From contig NZ_BNAH01000007.1 of NCBI RefSeq assembly GCF_014653195.1, positions 124,263 through 188,262 on the forward strand: 64,000 bases of DNA, in the 5' to 3' direction. Below, piece by piece: positions 20,577-30,900 of this stretch. Position numbers and translations under genes: made by a program. Numbering within the stretch: position 1 is the first letter of the stretch; every line of letters starts with the position of its first letter. Under the pieces are notes generated by a model. The model searched no databases and was not told the origin of the DNA. It worked only from the letters and a program-made list of their open reading frames with translations. Origin of the DNA: Thalassotalea profundi. GTDB taxonomy: Bacteria; Pseudomonadota; Gammaproteobacteria; Enterobacterales; Alteromonadaceae.

Positions 20577-21848
20577 ATGAAAAATATTCATAAATACCTA
20601 AGCCATTATGCTGATCCCTGCATTAAGGCTTTAGATGGATTTCCAAACGATATTTTCTTTGTAAATAGTGTTGTCATTCCCGCTTATAAAGAATCATCTA
20701 CCTTTGTAAGTGGTTATTTAAACTCGTCTCTTGCACAGCAAAACACCCTGATGGTTTTGGTGATTAATCAGCCTGATACTGATACTAACAAATACCCACA
20801 ACAAACCTTACATCAGGATGTTTGTGCTATGGGAAAAATTATTTGGGCTAATGAGTCTTTTACCTTAGTGAAAAGCGATAAGGGAAATTCATCTGTTCTT
20901 TTACTGGATAGTTTTACGCAGCCAATTCCTGAGAAACAAGGTGTAGGAACTGCGCGTAAACAGGGCGTTGATACTGTTTTAGCATTAATTGCTGATAATA
21001 AAATAAAATCCGATTGGATTTGCTCAACTGATGCAGATGCAAGTTTACCAGAAAGCTATTTTGATAGCTTAGCTGAAATGCGCAGTGATATTTACCCTAA
21101 AATTGTAGGTGCCTGCTTTAATTTTTATCATGAAAGTCCAGATTTAAAAGTACATCAAGCTAATGCGCTTTATGAACAAGCGTTACGGTACTATGTCGCG
21201 GGTCTAACTTATGCAAAGTCCTCGTATAATTTTTTTACTATTGGCAGTATCCTATCTTTTAAAGCAAAAGCCTATGCTGAAGTAAGGGGATTTCCACAAC
21301 GTAGTGCGGGCGAAGATTTTTATCTATTAAATAAATTAGCAAAGCTTGGTGATATTATATTTTTAAAAGACCATATAATAAAACTCACTGCTAGATGTTC
21401 TGATAGGGTGCCTTTTGGTACAGGGCCTGCAGTTAATCAAATTATTTCATTGCAAGCGCAAGAAAAAGAGTATTGTTACTATCATCCTCAAGTATTTATT
21501 TTACTTAAAGAGGTGTTGTGTGCCTTTACTACATTATTTGACTATTGTTCAACTATAGAAGATTGGTTAGTTTTGTTATCTAAAGAAGCAAGAGAAGGGT
21601 TATTATCGTTAGGTTTTGAAAGCTACATTAAGAAACAAAATGCTCAACAACAAAAATTAAGCAATAAAAAACAATTCTATAAACAACTATATATTTGGTT
21701 TGATGCCTTTAAAACATTAAAATTTATCCACTTTGCCAAAAATAATTATTGGCCAGATATACCATTAGAACGTGCAATTAATTCCGCGCCATTTGAACTG
21801 TTAACTGAGGTAACAAAACATAGTGATTCACTTAATAATGACTCTTAA
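20577..21848 (+). CDS. Glycosyltransferase-like protein (GT-A fold, family 2-like)
   Basis: 423 residues, soluble. The N-terminal half looks like a nucleotide-sugar-dependent glycosyltransferase: VNSVVIPAYKESSTFVSGYL for the first strand, a DxD-like site in WICSTDADASLPESYF near residue 155, and an acceptor-side acidic pair in RSAGEDFYLLNKLAKLG near residue 230. The C-terminal half (about 280-423) has no recognised domain. No membrane helix is present. Its 3' end overlaps the end of the convergent deacylase gene by 17 bases. Homologues next to an M14 deacylase gene would suggest a shared pathway, but I cannot confirm this. Target unknown. Confidence 0.65.
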   Translation: MKNIHKYLSHYADPCIKALDGFPNDIFFVNSVVIPAYKESSTFVSGYLNSSLAQQNTLMVLVINQPDTDTNKYPQQTLHQDVCAMGKIIWANESFTLVKSDKGNSSVLLLDSFTQPIPEKQGVGTARKQGVDTVLALIADNKIKSDWICSTDADASLPESYFDSLAEMRSDIYPKIVGACFNFYHESPDLKVHQANALYEQALRYYVAGLTYAKSSYNFFTIGSILSFKAKAYAEVRGFPQRSAGEDFYLLNKLAKLGDIIFLKDHIIKLTARCSDRVPFGTGPAVNQIISLQAQEKEYCYYHPQVFILLKEVLCAFTTLFDYCSTIEDWLVLLSKEAREGLLSLGFESYIKKQNAQQQKLSNKKQFYKQLYIWFDAFKTLKFIHFAKNNYWPDIPLERAINSAPFELLTEVTKHSDSLNNDS

Positions 21849-22887
21849 CTAAATAAAATAAGCAGTCATCCGTAGCAACTTCCTTATTTGATGTTGCCAT
21901 AAATATTCTTATATTCGTTGCACAAACCAATTGATTATCGCGCAATGTAAAATATTCATTTAAAACATCTTCATAGGCATCATTTAATAATTGAAAGTTA
22001 TCTAAGCCTCGATCATCTACCCATCCAATCATTTGATCTTTTCTAGCATGTCCAAAGTTAAACTGCTCAATTGATGATTTTAATGTAACACCCTCATAAC
22101 CTTCATCATGTTCGCTATAAGAAAGGTTTACATTGGGTTTTAACTGAAATCGAAAAGGTTTGGAAATAATATCAACGTCAGTTTTTTGATTGTAATGATA
22201 AATACTAGAACAATTTCCTAGCTGATTTATACCTTGATATGCTGTTTCGTGAGACTGCTCATCGTGAGCACTACCACATTCAATTGTTAATATTGGGCAA
22301 TTAAAGTTTTGCTCCATTAACCCGCCAATCTTAAGTGAAGAAAGTATGATGGTATCGCAAAAAAGCGACGTTAATGATAACACTTCAGGTGTAATTATCG
22401 TGCAAACTGCAAAAGCAGGACCTGAGCCAGGTGTATTATGAAGATCGATCACACATTCAGGGTTAACCTCTAAAATGGCTTGTTTAATGATTTGTGCTCT
22501 TTGAAAGTAGCCTGTCGTTTCGTTGGTATTAAAACACCTATTAATATCGAGACCATTAGGGTAGTACCTATGACTTAATAAAGGTGATTTACAAGCTGCT
22601 TCTACAGAGCAAATAATGATACGAATATTTGTTTCAGGAACCGGTAATGCACTGTGTTCAGTTAACCATCGGTGAATTGCAATGAGTCCAGATGGTTCAT
22701 TACCGTGTAATAATGTTGTGATCACACGACATGACTCATTGTTTATGCCGCTTATGTCAATTATAGTTGGTCCACTAAGTGATAGTAAAAATTGTTGATA
22801 ATCAGCTTTTAATGTTAAAGCACAAGGGTTTTTTAAATAGGTTACTTCACTAAAATCAATATCCATAAACTTTCCAACGAGTACCAT
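21832..22887 (-). CDS. M14-family zinc deacylase (succinylglutamate desuccinylase/aspartoacylase-like)
   Basis: 351 residues. The zinc site of the aspartoacylase/AstE group is visible: His and Glu in TTLLHGNEPSG near residue 78, a second His in CVIDLHNTPGSG near 150, and an acidic catalytic candidate in ILTIECGSAHDE near 200. Members remove acyl groups from amino acids or amide-linked substrates. It lacks neighbours of the arginine succinyltransferase pathway, so a true AstE role is unlikely. The 17-base 3' overlap with the convergent glycosyltransferase-like gene is real in sequence. Confidence 0.75.
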   Translation of the reverse strand: MVLVGKFMDIDFSEVTYLKNPCALTLKADYQQFLLSLSGPTIIDISGINNESCRVITTLLHGNEPSGLIAIHRWLTEHSALPVPETNIRIIICSVEAACKSPLLSHRYYPNGLDINRCFNTNETTGYFQRAQIIKQAILEVNPECVIDLHNTPGSGPAFAVCTIITPEVLSLTSLFCDTIILSSLKIGGLMEQNFNCPILTIECGSAHDEQSHETAYQGINQLGNCSSIYHYNQKTDVDIISKPFRFQLKPNVNLSYSEHDEGYEGVTLKSSIEQFNFGHARKDQMIGWVDDRGLDNFQLLNDAYEDVLNEYFTLRDNQLVCATNIRIFMATSNKEVATDDCLFYLVKSHY

Positions 22888-23002
22888 AAAATTTTATATT
22901 TAGTTGAACCAACAGTCAGTAAAATTAATATGCGTTAGCTAGTTTAGGTAAAATCGCTAATGATAATTAAATTGATCAAAATACACAGAATGACTGACTT
23001 TT

Positions 23003-23031
23003 TTGTTAACTTAGCATTAGCATGTCATAAT
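23003..23031 (+). promoter_or_regulatory. Probable sigma-70 promoter for the moxR-DUF58-tgpA operon
   Basis: TTGTTA (23003-23008) and CATAAT (23026-23031) are separated by exactly 17 bases, about 125 bases before the MoxR start codon. Match to consensus is 4/6 and 5/6. It is the best such pair I see in this divergent intergenic region. Confidence 0.45.
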
Positions 23032-23156
23032 TAAATGAACTTTTGTGTTGATTAAGGTCAACAAAAAGAGTTTTATATCATAAACGTTTAAATGCTAAAT
23101 CACGGCTGTTTTAATCTGAAAGATAATTGATAAAATTTTATAAAAAGGTCAGTAGT

Positions 23157-24089
23157 ATGAATGAGTTAGTAAGTTCTGTGATCCACCAAATTGAACAAGT
23201 AGTTATTGGGAAAAAAACACAAGTTAAACTTGCTATTGCATGTATTTTTGCTAAAGGGCATTTGTTGATTGAAGACTTACCGGGGATGGGGAAAACCACC
23301 TTGGCTCATACCTTAGCTTCTACATTAAATTTAAGTTATCAACGAGTTCAGTTTACTAGTGATTTACTGCCAAGCGATGTTATTGGTGTATCAATTTTTG
23401 ATACGCAAACACAAAGCTTTAAACTGCATAAGGGGCCTATTTTTAATCAGTTAGTATTAGCTGATGAAATAAATCGAGCAAGCCCAAAAACTCAGAGTGC
23501 TTTACTTGAAGCTATGGAAGAAAGTCGCGTTAGTATTGATGGTTCAACATATCAATTACCCGAACCATTTTTTGTTATTGCCACTCAAAACCCATTATTT
23601 CACTCGGGAACGTATTCTTTACCAGAGTCACAACTTGACCGTTTTATGATGCGACTTTCTTTAGGTTTTCCATCAATAGAGGCTGAAAAGAAGATTTTAA
23701 CTAATGCTTTTGGCGCGATAGACTTTAGAACATTAAAGGCTTTTATTACCCCTGAGCAGTTAATCGAAATACAGAAACAAGTTCAACATATTTATATTTC
23801 AGATGCTGTGCTCGACTACGTTGTTGCTCTTTTACAGCAAAGTAGAGGAGGAGAGTATGACGTAAACCCATTATCTCCTAGAGCAGGAAAGGCATTAATA
23901 TCGGCCGCAAAAGCGTGGGCATTTATCGAAGGTAGAGATCATCTTTTGCCTGATGATATACAAGCGGTATTTGTAGCAGTTTGCCAGCATAGACTTAACC
24001 CAGTATTTGATATGTCGTTAAGTAATATTAACGATGCTTCGCAACGAATAATAAATGCTGTAGATGCAATATCCCCTTCATTAACTTAA
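23157..24089 (+). CDS. MoxR-family AAA+ ATPase
   Basis: 310-residue AAA+ chaperone-like ATPase. Walker A is DLPGMGKTTL near residue 41, Walker B LVLADEINRASPKTQSALLEAMEE near 100, sensor 1 FVIATQNP and an arginine-finger region after LPESQLDRFMMR. MoxR proteins help mature partner proteins or complexes, often ones with vWA or DUF58 domains. ATG 23157 has AAAGG upstream and fits the family; the frame extends back to a TTG at 23127 without a good site. It is followed by DUF58 and TgpA-like genes in the common three-gene arrangement. Confidence 0.92.
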   Translation: MNELVSSVIHQIEQVVIGKKTQVKLAIACIFAKGHLLIEDLPGMGKTTLAHTLASTLNLSYQRVQFTSDLLPSDVIGVSIFDTQTQSFKLHKGPIFNQLVLADEINRASPKTQSALLEAMEESRVSIDGSTYQLPEPFFVIATQNPLFHSGTYSLPESQLDRFMMRLSLGFPSIEAEKKILTNAFGAIDFRTLKAFITPEQLIEIQKQVQHIYISDAVLDYVVALLQQSRGGEYDVNPLSPRAGKALISAAKAWAFIEGRDHLLPDDIQAVFVAVCQHRLNPVFDMSLSNINDASQRIINAVDAISPSLT

Positions 24090-24107
24090 TGCCTTGAGTG
24101 TAAATTA

Positions 24108-25112
24108 ATGGGCTTTTTTACAGGATTAAAACAAACGTTAAAAGCTAAGTTTGAATATTGGTTAATTAAACGCATACCTAAAAATTCGACGCAAACCTTA
24201 TCGGGCCGTAATATCTTTATTTTCCCAAGTAAGTTTGGTTTTGCTTATCTATTTTTTGTTTTATTGTTATTTATTCTAGGAACCAATTATCAAAATAATT
24301 TAATTATTTTGCTCAGCTATTTATTAGCTAGCGTATTTATGACTGCGATGTTGCAAAGTTATAGGAACTTATCGAACTTAACTCTTTCTGCCAAAACAAA
24401 TACCTTACGGGGTTTTGCTGAAACATCATTGGATATACCTATTAGTTTAGAAACAAATAAAGAACGAATGGCGTATCAGTTGTTTTTTCAATCAAAGGTA
24501 GTACCTTCAGAGAATATCATTAAACAAAATGACTTTTTATCTAAGGAAACATGTTTAATACCTATTAAACTTGAGAAAAGAGGGCTATTTTCGTTACCTC
24601 GCTTAATTCTACAAAGCTACTATGGTCTGGGGCTTTTTAGGTGCTGGACTAGTGTTGATTTGAATATCTCTGTATTAATTTACCCTAAACCAGAACGACC
24701 ACCTCAAATTAATATTGATCAATTGTTATCAAACAATAGAGATGTAAATTCTGATGACTTATCCAACGAAACACTCACTATTAAAAGTGGTGCGGATGAA
24801 TTCAATGAGTTGATACCTTATAAACAAGGAGAATCATTAGCTAAAGTTGCTTGGAAACAGGTAGCAAGAGGTCAAGGTTGGTATACGAAAAACTATGACA
24901 GTGTAGAAAATAACACGCCTAATTGGCTGACATTAGATGCTTTACCTAAAGCACCTATTGAACAGCAATTACGCTGGCTCAGTTATTTAATCGTTGAATT
25001 ACAAAAGCGAGAACAAGTGTTTGGTTTACTATTACACACAAAGACAATAGCACCAGATAAAGGAATTTCGCATAGCCATTTATGTTTAAAAGAGATTGCA
25101 TTATATGGATGA
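24108..25112 (+). CDS. DUF58 domain membrane protein
   Basis: 334 residues. Two close transmembrane helices at about 42-80 (GFAYLFFVLLLFILG, then ILLSYLLASVFMTAML) are followed by a cytoplasmic or periplasmic beta-rich part and a DUF58 core with the marker ELIPYKQGESLAKVAWKQVA near residue 235. DUF58 proteins have a vWA-like fold and occur with MoxR ATPases. The gene follows moxR by 18 bases and overlaps the transglutaminase gene by 8 bases, which supports one operon. Confidence 0.88.
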   Translation: MGFFTGLKQTLKAKFEYWLIKRIPKNSTQTLSGRNIFIFPSKFGFAYLFFVLLLFILGTNYQNNLIILLSYLLASVFMTAMLQSYRNLSNLTLSAKTNTLRGFAETSLDIPISLETNKERMAYQLFFQSKVVPSENIIKQNDFLSKETCLIPIKLEKRGLFSLPRLILQSYYGLGLFRCWTSVDLNISVLIYPKPERPPQINIDQLLSNNRDVNSDDLSNETLTIKSGADEFNELIPYKQGESLAKVAWKQVARGQGWYTKNYDSVENNTPNWLTLDALPKAPIEQQLRWLSYLIVELQKREQVFGLLLHTKTIAPDKGISHSHLCLKEIALYG

Positions 25113-27165
25113 TACGATTGAAATAGCGGCTAAAAAACAGCAAGTTCAATGGAGTTTAGCAAAAAACACCCAGTTTTTATTAATGATAACGTTGGCATTG
25201 AATTGTTTATTGCTAATATTAGAACTTTCAAGCTGGCTAATTGCGTTTATCGTGATCAGTGTATTGTGGCAAAGCTGTATCTACTTCAAAGTTATCAGTC
25301 AGCCAAATAAATTGATAAAAATGTTAGTGTCTATCTCAGGTCTAATTTTATTAGCACTTTCAGCAAAAGGACTGGGCTTACTCAATAGTATGGTACATTT
25401 ATTAGTGTTCTCATATTTGTTAAAACCCCTAGAAATTCATGCGCAAAAAGACTTTTATATTCAGGTGTTATTAGGAATATTTGTTCTTGTTACCTCTTTA
25501 GTTTTTATTCAATCTTTGTATTTTATGTTGTTGATTTTGCTAGTGCTAGTGACAAATTTTATGTTATTGATGAGTGCTTTTAAACAAACGGAAAGCTATA
25601 AAACCTTAGCTAAACAGGTGTCAAAAACGTTAGTAAAAAGCTTACCTCTTGCACTTATATTGTTTATTGGATTTCCTAAAATAGCACCATTTTGGCAAAT
25701 GCCATCAGCTAAAAATGCTGAAGTAGGTTTGTCAGATGAAGTTAAAGTGGGAGATATCGCAAATTTAGCGCTTTCAAATAAACTAGCATTTAGAGTTGAA
25801 TTTGAACAAGCACCACCTAACTACCAGCAAATGTACTGGCGAACTCTAGTCTTGGAAGACTTTGATGGTTCAAAATGGTATCAACAGAAAAAAAATCATA
25901 GATCTTGGCAGCGACAACCTAAGCGTGAAGAAGCTGAACTCTCATTGATTTCAGGGCTTTCAACATTACCTACTGTTAGTTATCAAATTATTGCTGAACC
26001 AAGTTACCAGAAATGGTTATTTGCTTTAAATGTTATGACTGATGCATCAAGCGAACAACAAAAACTCAATAAAAACGTAAATTTAACTTTATCAGCTGAA
26101 AAGATATTGAACTCTGTGACTAGTTATCAAGTTACGTCTGCGTTAACCAACCAAGTGAATACTCCATTATCTAGTGAAGTACGTTCACGAAATTTAGCTG
26201 TTTCAGTTACTAATAATCAGCAATTGGTTGCTGAAGGTAAACGCCTAAGAGAATTATATTCAGATGATTTAAACCTAGTAAATGCTGTACTTAGTCGATT
26301 TAATCAACAAAATTACCACTACACTTTAAACCCTCCTTTATTAAGTAATAATAACTTAGCTGAGTTTTATTTTGATACTAAAGCGGGATTTTGTGAGCAT
26401 TATGCCAGCAGTTTTACTTATTTAATGAGAAGTGCAGGCATTCCCGCTAGAATGGTTTTAGGGTATATGGGGGGAGAATATAACGAGAGAGGGAACTACT
26501 TTAGTATTTATCAAAGAGATGCTCATGCATGGAGTGAAGTGTGGATTAAAGGTTTAGGATGGCAGCGAATAGATCCTACAGCCGCCGTAAGCCCTGAACG
26601 AGTTGAAAGAGGATTTTCTCAATCTTTACAACAAGAGCAAAGTTTACTTTCGAGTGATTTTTTATCATCGTTTAATACTAGCTTATGGTTTAGTCAGCTC
26701 CGCTATATGCTTGAGGCGATTGATTATCAGTGGACAAAATGGGTGGTAGGCTATTCAATTAATGATCAAATCAATGTGATTAAGCATATTTACTTGTTTT
26801 TTGCAGAGTATAAAAGCTTTTTAGCCACCTTAAGTTTATTACTGATATTTTTAGTGGTTATATTTATCGTGTTACGTATAAAGCATAAAAAATCTCAGCA
26901 TTCACAAACTGCTTTGTTGTTGTATCAGTTAATGAGCCTTGCCACTAAAGTTGGAGTAGTTAAAAACCGTTCAATGACAATTGATCAATTTGCTTTGAAA
27001 TTTATTGAGAAGAAACCTACTTTTAAATTAGCAATAGTTAGGTTTGTTGATGGTTATAAAAAACTTCAATACCAAGCATTATCTTCAGAAGAAAAGAAAA
27101 AAGAACTGACAAACTTAAAGCACTTATATCAACAATTAAGACAGCAAATAAAACACGAAATATAA
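25105..27165 (+). CDS. TgpA-like membrane transglutaminase (DUF3488 + transglutaminase core)
   Basis: 686-residue inner-membrane protein. Six or so N-terminal helices (residues about 20-190) form the DUF3488 part, followed by a large periplasmic transglutaminase-like domain with the Cys-His-Asp triad in GFCEHYASSF, RDAHAWSEVW and RIDPTA, then one helix near 575-595 and a cytoplasmic DUF4129-like tail. In Pseudomonas aeruginosa the TgpA homologue is essential and periplasmic-facing. Start ATG 25105 overlaps the DUF58 stop; a TTG at 25096 is less likely. Confidence 0.9.
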   Translation: MDDTIEIAAKKQQVQWSLAKNTQFLLMITLALNCLLLILELSSWLIAFIVISVLWQSCIYFKVISQPNKLIKMLVSISGLILLALSAKGLGLLNSMVHLLVFSYLLKPLEIHAQKDFYIQVLLGIFVLVTSLVFIQSLYFMLLILLVLVTNFMLLMSAFKQTESYKTLAKQVSKTLVKSLPLALILFIGFPKIAPFWQMPSAKNAEVGLSDEVKVGDIANLALSNKLAFRVEFEQAPPNYQQMYWRTLVLEDFDGSKWYQQKKNHRSWQRQPKREEAELSLISGLSTLPTVSYQIIAEPSYQKWLFALNVMTDASSEQQKLNKNVNLTLSAEKILNSVTSYQVTSALTNQVNTPLSSEVRSRNLAVSVTNNQQLVAEGKRLRELYSDDLNLVNAVLSRFNQQNYHYTLNPPLLSNNNLAEFYFDTKAGFCEHYASSFTYLMRSAGIPARMVLGYMGGEYNERGNYFSIYQRDAHAWSEVWIKGLGWQRIDPTAAVSPERVERGFSQSLQQEQSLLSSDFLSSFNTSLWFSQLRYMLEAIDYQWTKWVVGYSINDQINVIKHIYLFFAEYKSFLATLSLLLIFLVVIFIVLRIKHKKSQHSQTALLLYQLMSLATKVGVVKNRSMTIDQFALKFIEKKPTFKLAIVRFVDGYKKLQYQALSSEEKKKELTNLKHLYQQLRQQIKHEI

Positions 27166-27471
27166 ATTGGGCACTTACATTTTATAAACCTTAATTTTAA
27201 GAAGAAACCTCATAGTCAGTACATCATAAAACCGTAATATTTTGATGTTTTAATACTTGTTATTAGAATAATTTGTTAGTAATTATTGAATAGTAAAAGG
27301 AATAAATAACATTACTTTTAGATTAAAAATGTCTTAGTCTAAATTGTTAGATAAAGTAATAGCTTACCTATTTATTTCTTAAAACTTGGTAATTTTAGCT
27401 TTTTCACATTTGTATAGTGACTCATTATTCGCTAGTTTTAAGTTATAGCTTTTATCAATGAGGTTACCGTT
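27166..27471. other. Intergenic region with an inverted repeat at 27311-27360
   Basis: 306 A+T-rich bases without a gene. TTTAGATTAA (27317-27326) pairs with TTAGTCTAAA (27334-27343) across a 7-base loop with one G-T pair. An overlapping larger arm pair, ATTACTTT (27311-27318) and AAAGTAAT (27353-27360), would form an alternative structure. No T-run follows, so it is not a normal terminator. It may be a protein-binding palindrome or chance in A+T-rich DNA. Confidence 0.4.
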
Positions 27472-27801
27472 ATGACGCATTATCATTCAGATAGTCAAAC
27501 ACAGTATGATATGGCAAAATTTATTTCTACAATCAGTTATTTAACTCTGGTTGGGTGGTTGGTTGCAATTGTTTTATATGGTAAAAATCACTCAACGTTG
27601 GCAAGTTTTCATTTACGCCAATCACTTGGCTTAATTGTTACGGCTGCCGTTTTATCCTTTATTCCTCTGTTTGGGTGGTTACTTAATCTTGTTGTGGCAT
27701 TTTTTTGGTTTGTTGCCATTTATCACACTGTTTTAGGTCATAAGTTTTTAGTGCCAGTGTTAGGGCAGTTTTATCAAGAAAACCTTGACTTTATACGTTA
27801 A
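27472..27801 (+). CDS. Small DUF4870/Tic20-like membrane protein
   Basis: 109 residues with three to four hydrophobic segments (about 17-37, 55-72 and 74-95). The phrase HSTLASFHLRQSLGLIV resembles the DUF4870-like family, in which a short charged loop is followed by a conserved F-H-x-R-Q-S. Inner-membrane location is expected; function is unknown. GAGG lies 10 bases before the ATG. It stands alone between the tgpA-like and recC genes. Confidence 0.7.
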   Translation: MTHYHSDSQTQYDMAKFISTISYLTLVGWLVAIVLYGKNHSTLASFHLRQSLGLIVTAAVLSFIPLFGWLLNLVVAFFWFVAIYHTVLGHKFLVPVLGQFYQENLDFIR

Positions 27802-27936
27802 AAACAAATAGTACTTTCTTTGTTCTATCAATAAATTTATAACAGATTATTGTGGGCTTAATTGTTTATTTATCTAGAGTTATATGCGCTGGTGTGGTTA
27901 AATTTACTCATGGTTTTATGAAACGATTAAGCTAAT

Positions 27937-30900
27937 TTGATACATTTATATCCTGCTAATAAAATGGAAAATTTATTAGCATTGCTTGATAAAGTTCATC
28001 AAGTTTCTCCTCTTCCGGTTTTCGCTAAAGAAGTGATTATTGTTCAAAATGCAGGCATGCAACATTGGTTGAATATGTCTTTAGCACAATCAAGGCAAAT
28101 TAGCTTAGCGAATGAGTTTTTATTACCTGCTCAATTTCTTTGGCAACTTATGCGCTCATTAGCGAGTGCAGAAAAAGTCCCTGAGCAATCTCCATATTCA
28201 CGAGAAGCCTTATGCTGGCGTATATATCAAGAGCTTGCTCATGAAGATATTATAGATAATGTAATCTACCAGCAGGTAACGCGTTACTGGTTACGGTGTG
28301 ATGATAGTCGTTACAGTGATCAAGAATTAAAGCGCTATCAGTTGGCTTGTCAATTAGCTGATTTATATGAACAATATTTAATATTTCGCCCTCAATGGAT
28401 TAATAATTGGTATCAAGGAAAAGGGCTAGATAATGAAAGCGATAGCCTACAGGAAAGTCTTGATAACAACTTTGAACAATTGTCTACTTGGCAAGCAGAC
28501 TTATGGCTGAGGCTAACTAAGGAAACCCCATATAATCCTCTTGAATTAATGCAAAGCGCGATTGACAATATTGCAGATAATTTACATTTGTTACCTCAAC
28601 GTATTTCATTTTTTGGTATTAATGCCATGGCACCTATGTGGCTAGAATTTATAAATGCCATTAGTGAACATACGCAAGTCCACTTTTTCCATTTAAATCC
28701 GTGTTTTAACTATTGGGGCGATATAAAAACTCAAAAACAAGCACTTCAGCATATGACACAATGGACTGAGGGCTATGATGATATTGCTAAACTTATTGGT
28801 AATCCCATTCTTGCAAACTTAGGTCAGCAAGGTCGTGAATTTCTGGCATTATTGCAACAATACTCAACGGTTGATATTGATGTTTATCAAAGCTTCCTTA
28901 ATCAAAAAAAACATGTCTTTGATGACATTAATATTGAGCAAAGCCATAGTGTTTTATCGCAAATACAAGAAGATATATTAACGCTTTCCGATAGCTCTCA
29001 ATTAACAAATCAGAAAGTTCATCAAGTAGATGACTCTATCGTATTTACTAGTGCCCATAGTGCACTACGTGAAGTGCAAGGATTACATGATTGGTTATTA
29101 CATCAATTTAATACAGATAATTCACTGACTCCGAAAGATATACTCGTAATGTGTCCGCAGGTAGAGGAGTATGCTCCTTATATTCAAGCAGTTTTTGCTA
29201 ATGGTTGGCAAGATCTGTCAGGTGATATACCTCCATTACCTTGCTCTATTTCAGACCGAGTTAGTAAAGAAAGTAACCCATTAGTTATCGCTTTTAGTGA
29301 GATTGTCTCTTTACCTGATAGTCGATTTTCTGTCTCACAAATATTATCTTGGTTACGTATTCCTGCTATTCAATCAAAATTTGGTTTTAGTTTAGAAGAT
29401 CTTGAAAAATGTAGTCAATGGTTAAATGAGGCATGTGTTCATTGGGGACTTAACCAATCTCATAAGCAACAGCTATTAAACAGTGAAACGATATCAGGGC
29501 AGTTTACTTGGCAGTTTGGTTTTACAAAGTTATTACAAGGTTTTGCTTATGCTGATGAAGAATGTTTATACCATGATCATGTATTACTCGCTAATGTTGA
29601 AGGTAATGATGCATTAGTTCTAGGTAATTTAATGTTGTTTATTGAACAGTTGCAATTGTTTTCAGCATCATTATCTCAAGCAAAAACTCCCCAACAGTGG
29701 CATCAATATCTTACTAGTCTATTAGAACAATTGTTTGATGTGACTAATGAGTCGGCTGACGAATCTGGATTTGTTGCCATACATAATGCTATCGAATCTT
29801 TGGTCGAGTATTGTGAACATGCTCAATTTAGCGAAGCACTTGGATTGAATATCATTAAAGAGTTTCTGAATAATCACTTTAGCCAACCTGACGCAGGTCG
29901 GCAATTTATGGTAGGGCAAGTGACATTCTGCTCTATGCTGCCTATGAGAAGCATTCCTTTTAAAATAATTGCTGTGCTGGGTTTGAATGACGGTGAATTT
30001 CCTCGTCAACGCCAACCGTTAGGCTTTGATCTAATGTCTATGCAACGCAGTGAAATTGGTGACCGTTCACGTAGAGGCGATGATAAATATTTGTTTTTAG
30101 AAGCCATTATCTCTGCTAGAAAAGCACTTTATCTTAGTTTTCAAGGCCGTAATATAAAGAAAAACACGCCTAAAGAGCCCTCAGTAGTATTAAAAGAATT
30201 AATGAATTATTTAACTGCTGCTTTTGGTTGGGATTTTGATAATTCAGACGAGCGTCATGGCTTAAATCAAATTAGGCAGCTGCCTATGCAAGCCTTTAGT
30301 TTACGTAATTTTGTTGGTGAATATGCTAGTTTTGACCCTCACTGGTTATCATTAGGGCAAGTATTAGTTAAATCAGCAGAAGAAGCACGTTTTAATGAGT
30401 CAAATAATGATAGAAATGCCTCTTTTAATAGTGAAGACTCTAGGTATAACAAGCTTCCGGTAATTGCTTTTAATGATACTGAATTAAGTTTATCTGTTGC
30501 TGACCTTATTGCCTTTTATCACCATCCAGCAAAGTACTTTGCTAAGAGGCGCTTGAACTTATATTTAGCTCATGACAGTGTTGAACTTAGCGATGTGGAG
30601 CCATTCACTGCTAGCCGGTTGGAGAGTTATCTATTTAACCAAGAACTACTGACCCATCATTTGTATGATGAACCTGATGCTCTAGATGCTAATTTAGAAC
30701 AAAGTATGTTGTTTGCCAAGGTAAGTGGGAAATTTCCAGAATTACCAACAATGGAAATAGAATATAAAAAATGGCTAGAAAATAGTCGAACATTAGCGGA
30801 TGCTATTCATCAAAGTAGTGCTAACCAATCAACTGAATCACTCGACTATGTTGCTGGAGAGTTAAAACTGCCGATAGTCTTGCCAAACCGGCCAATGATT

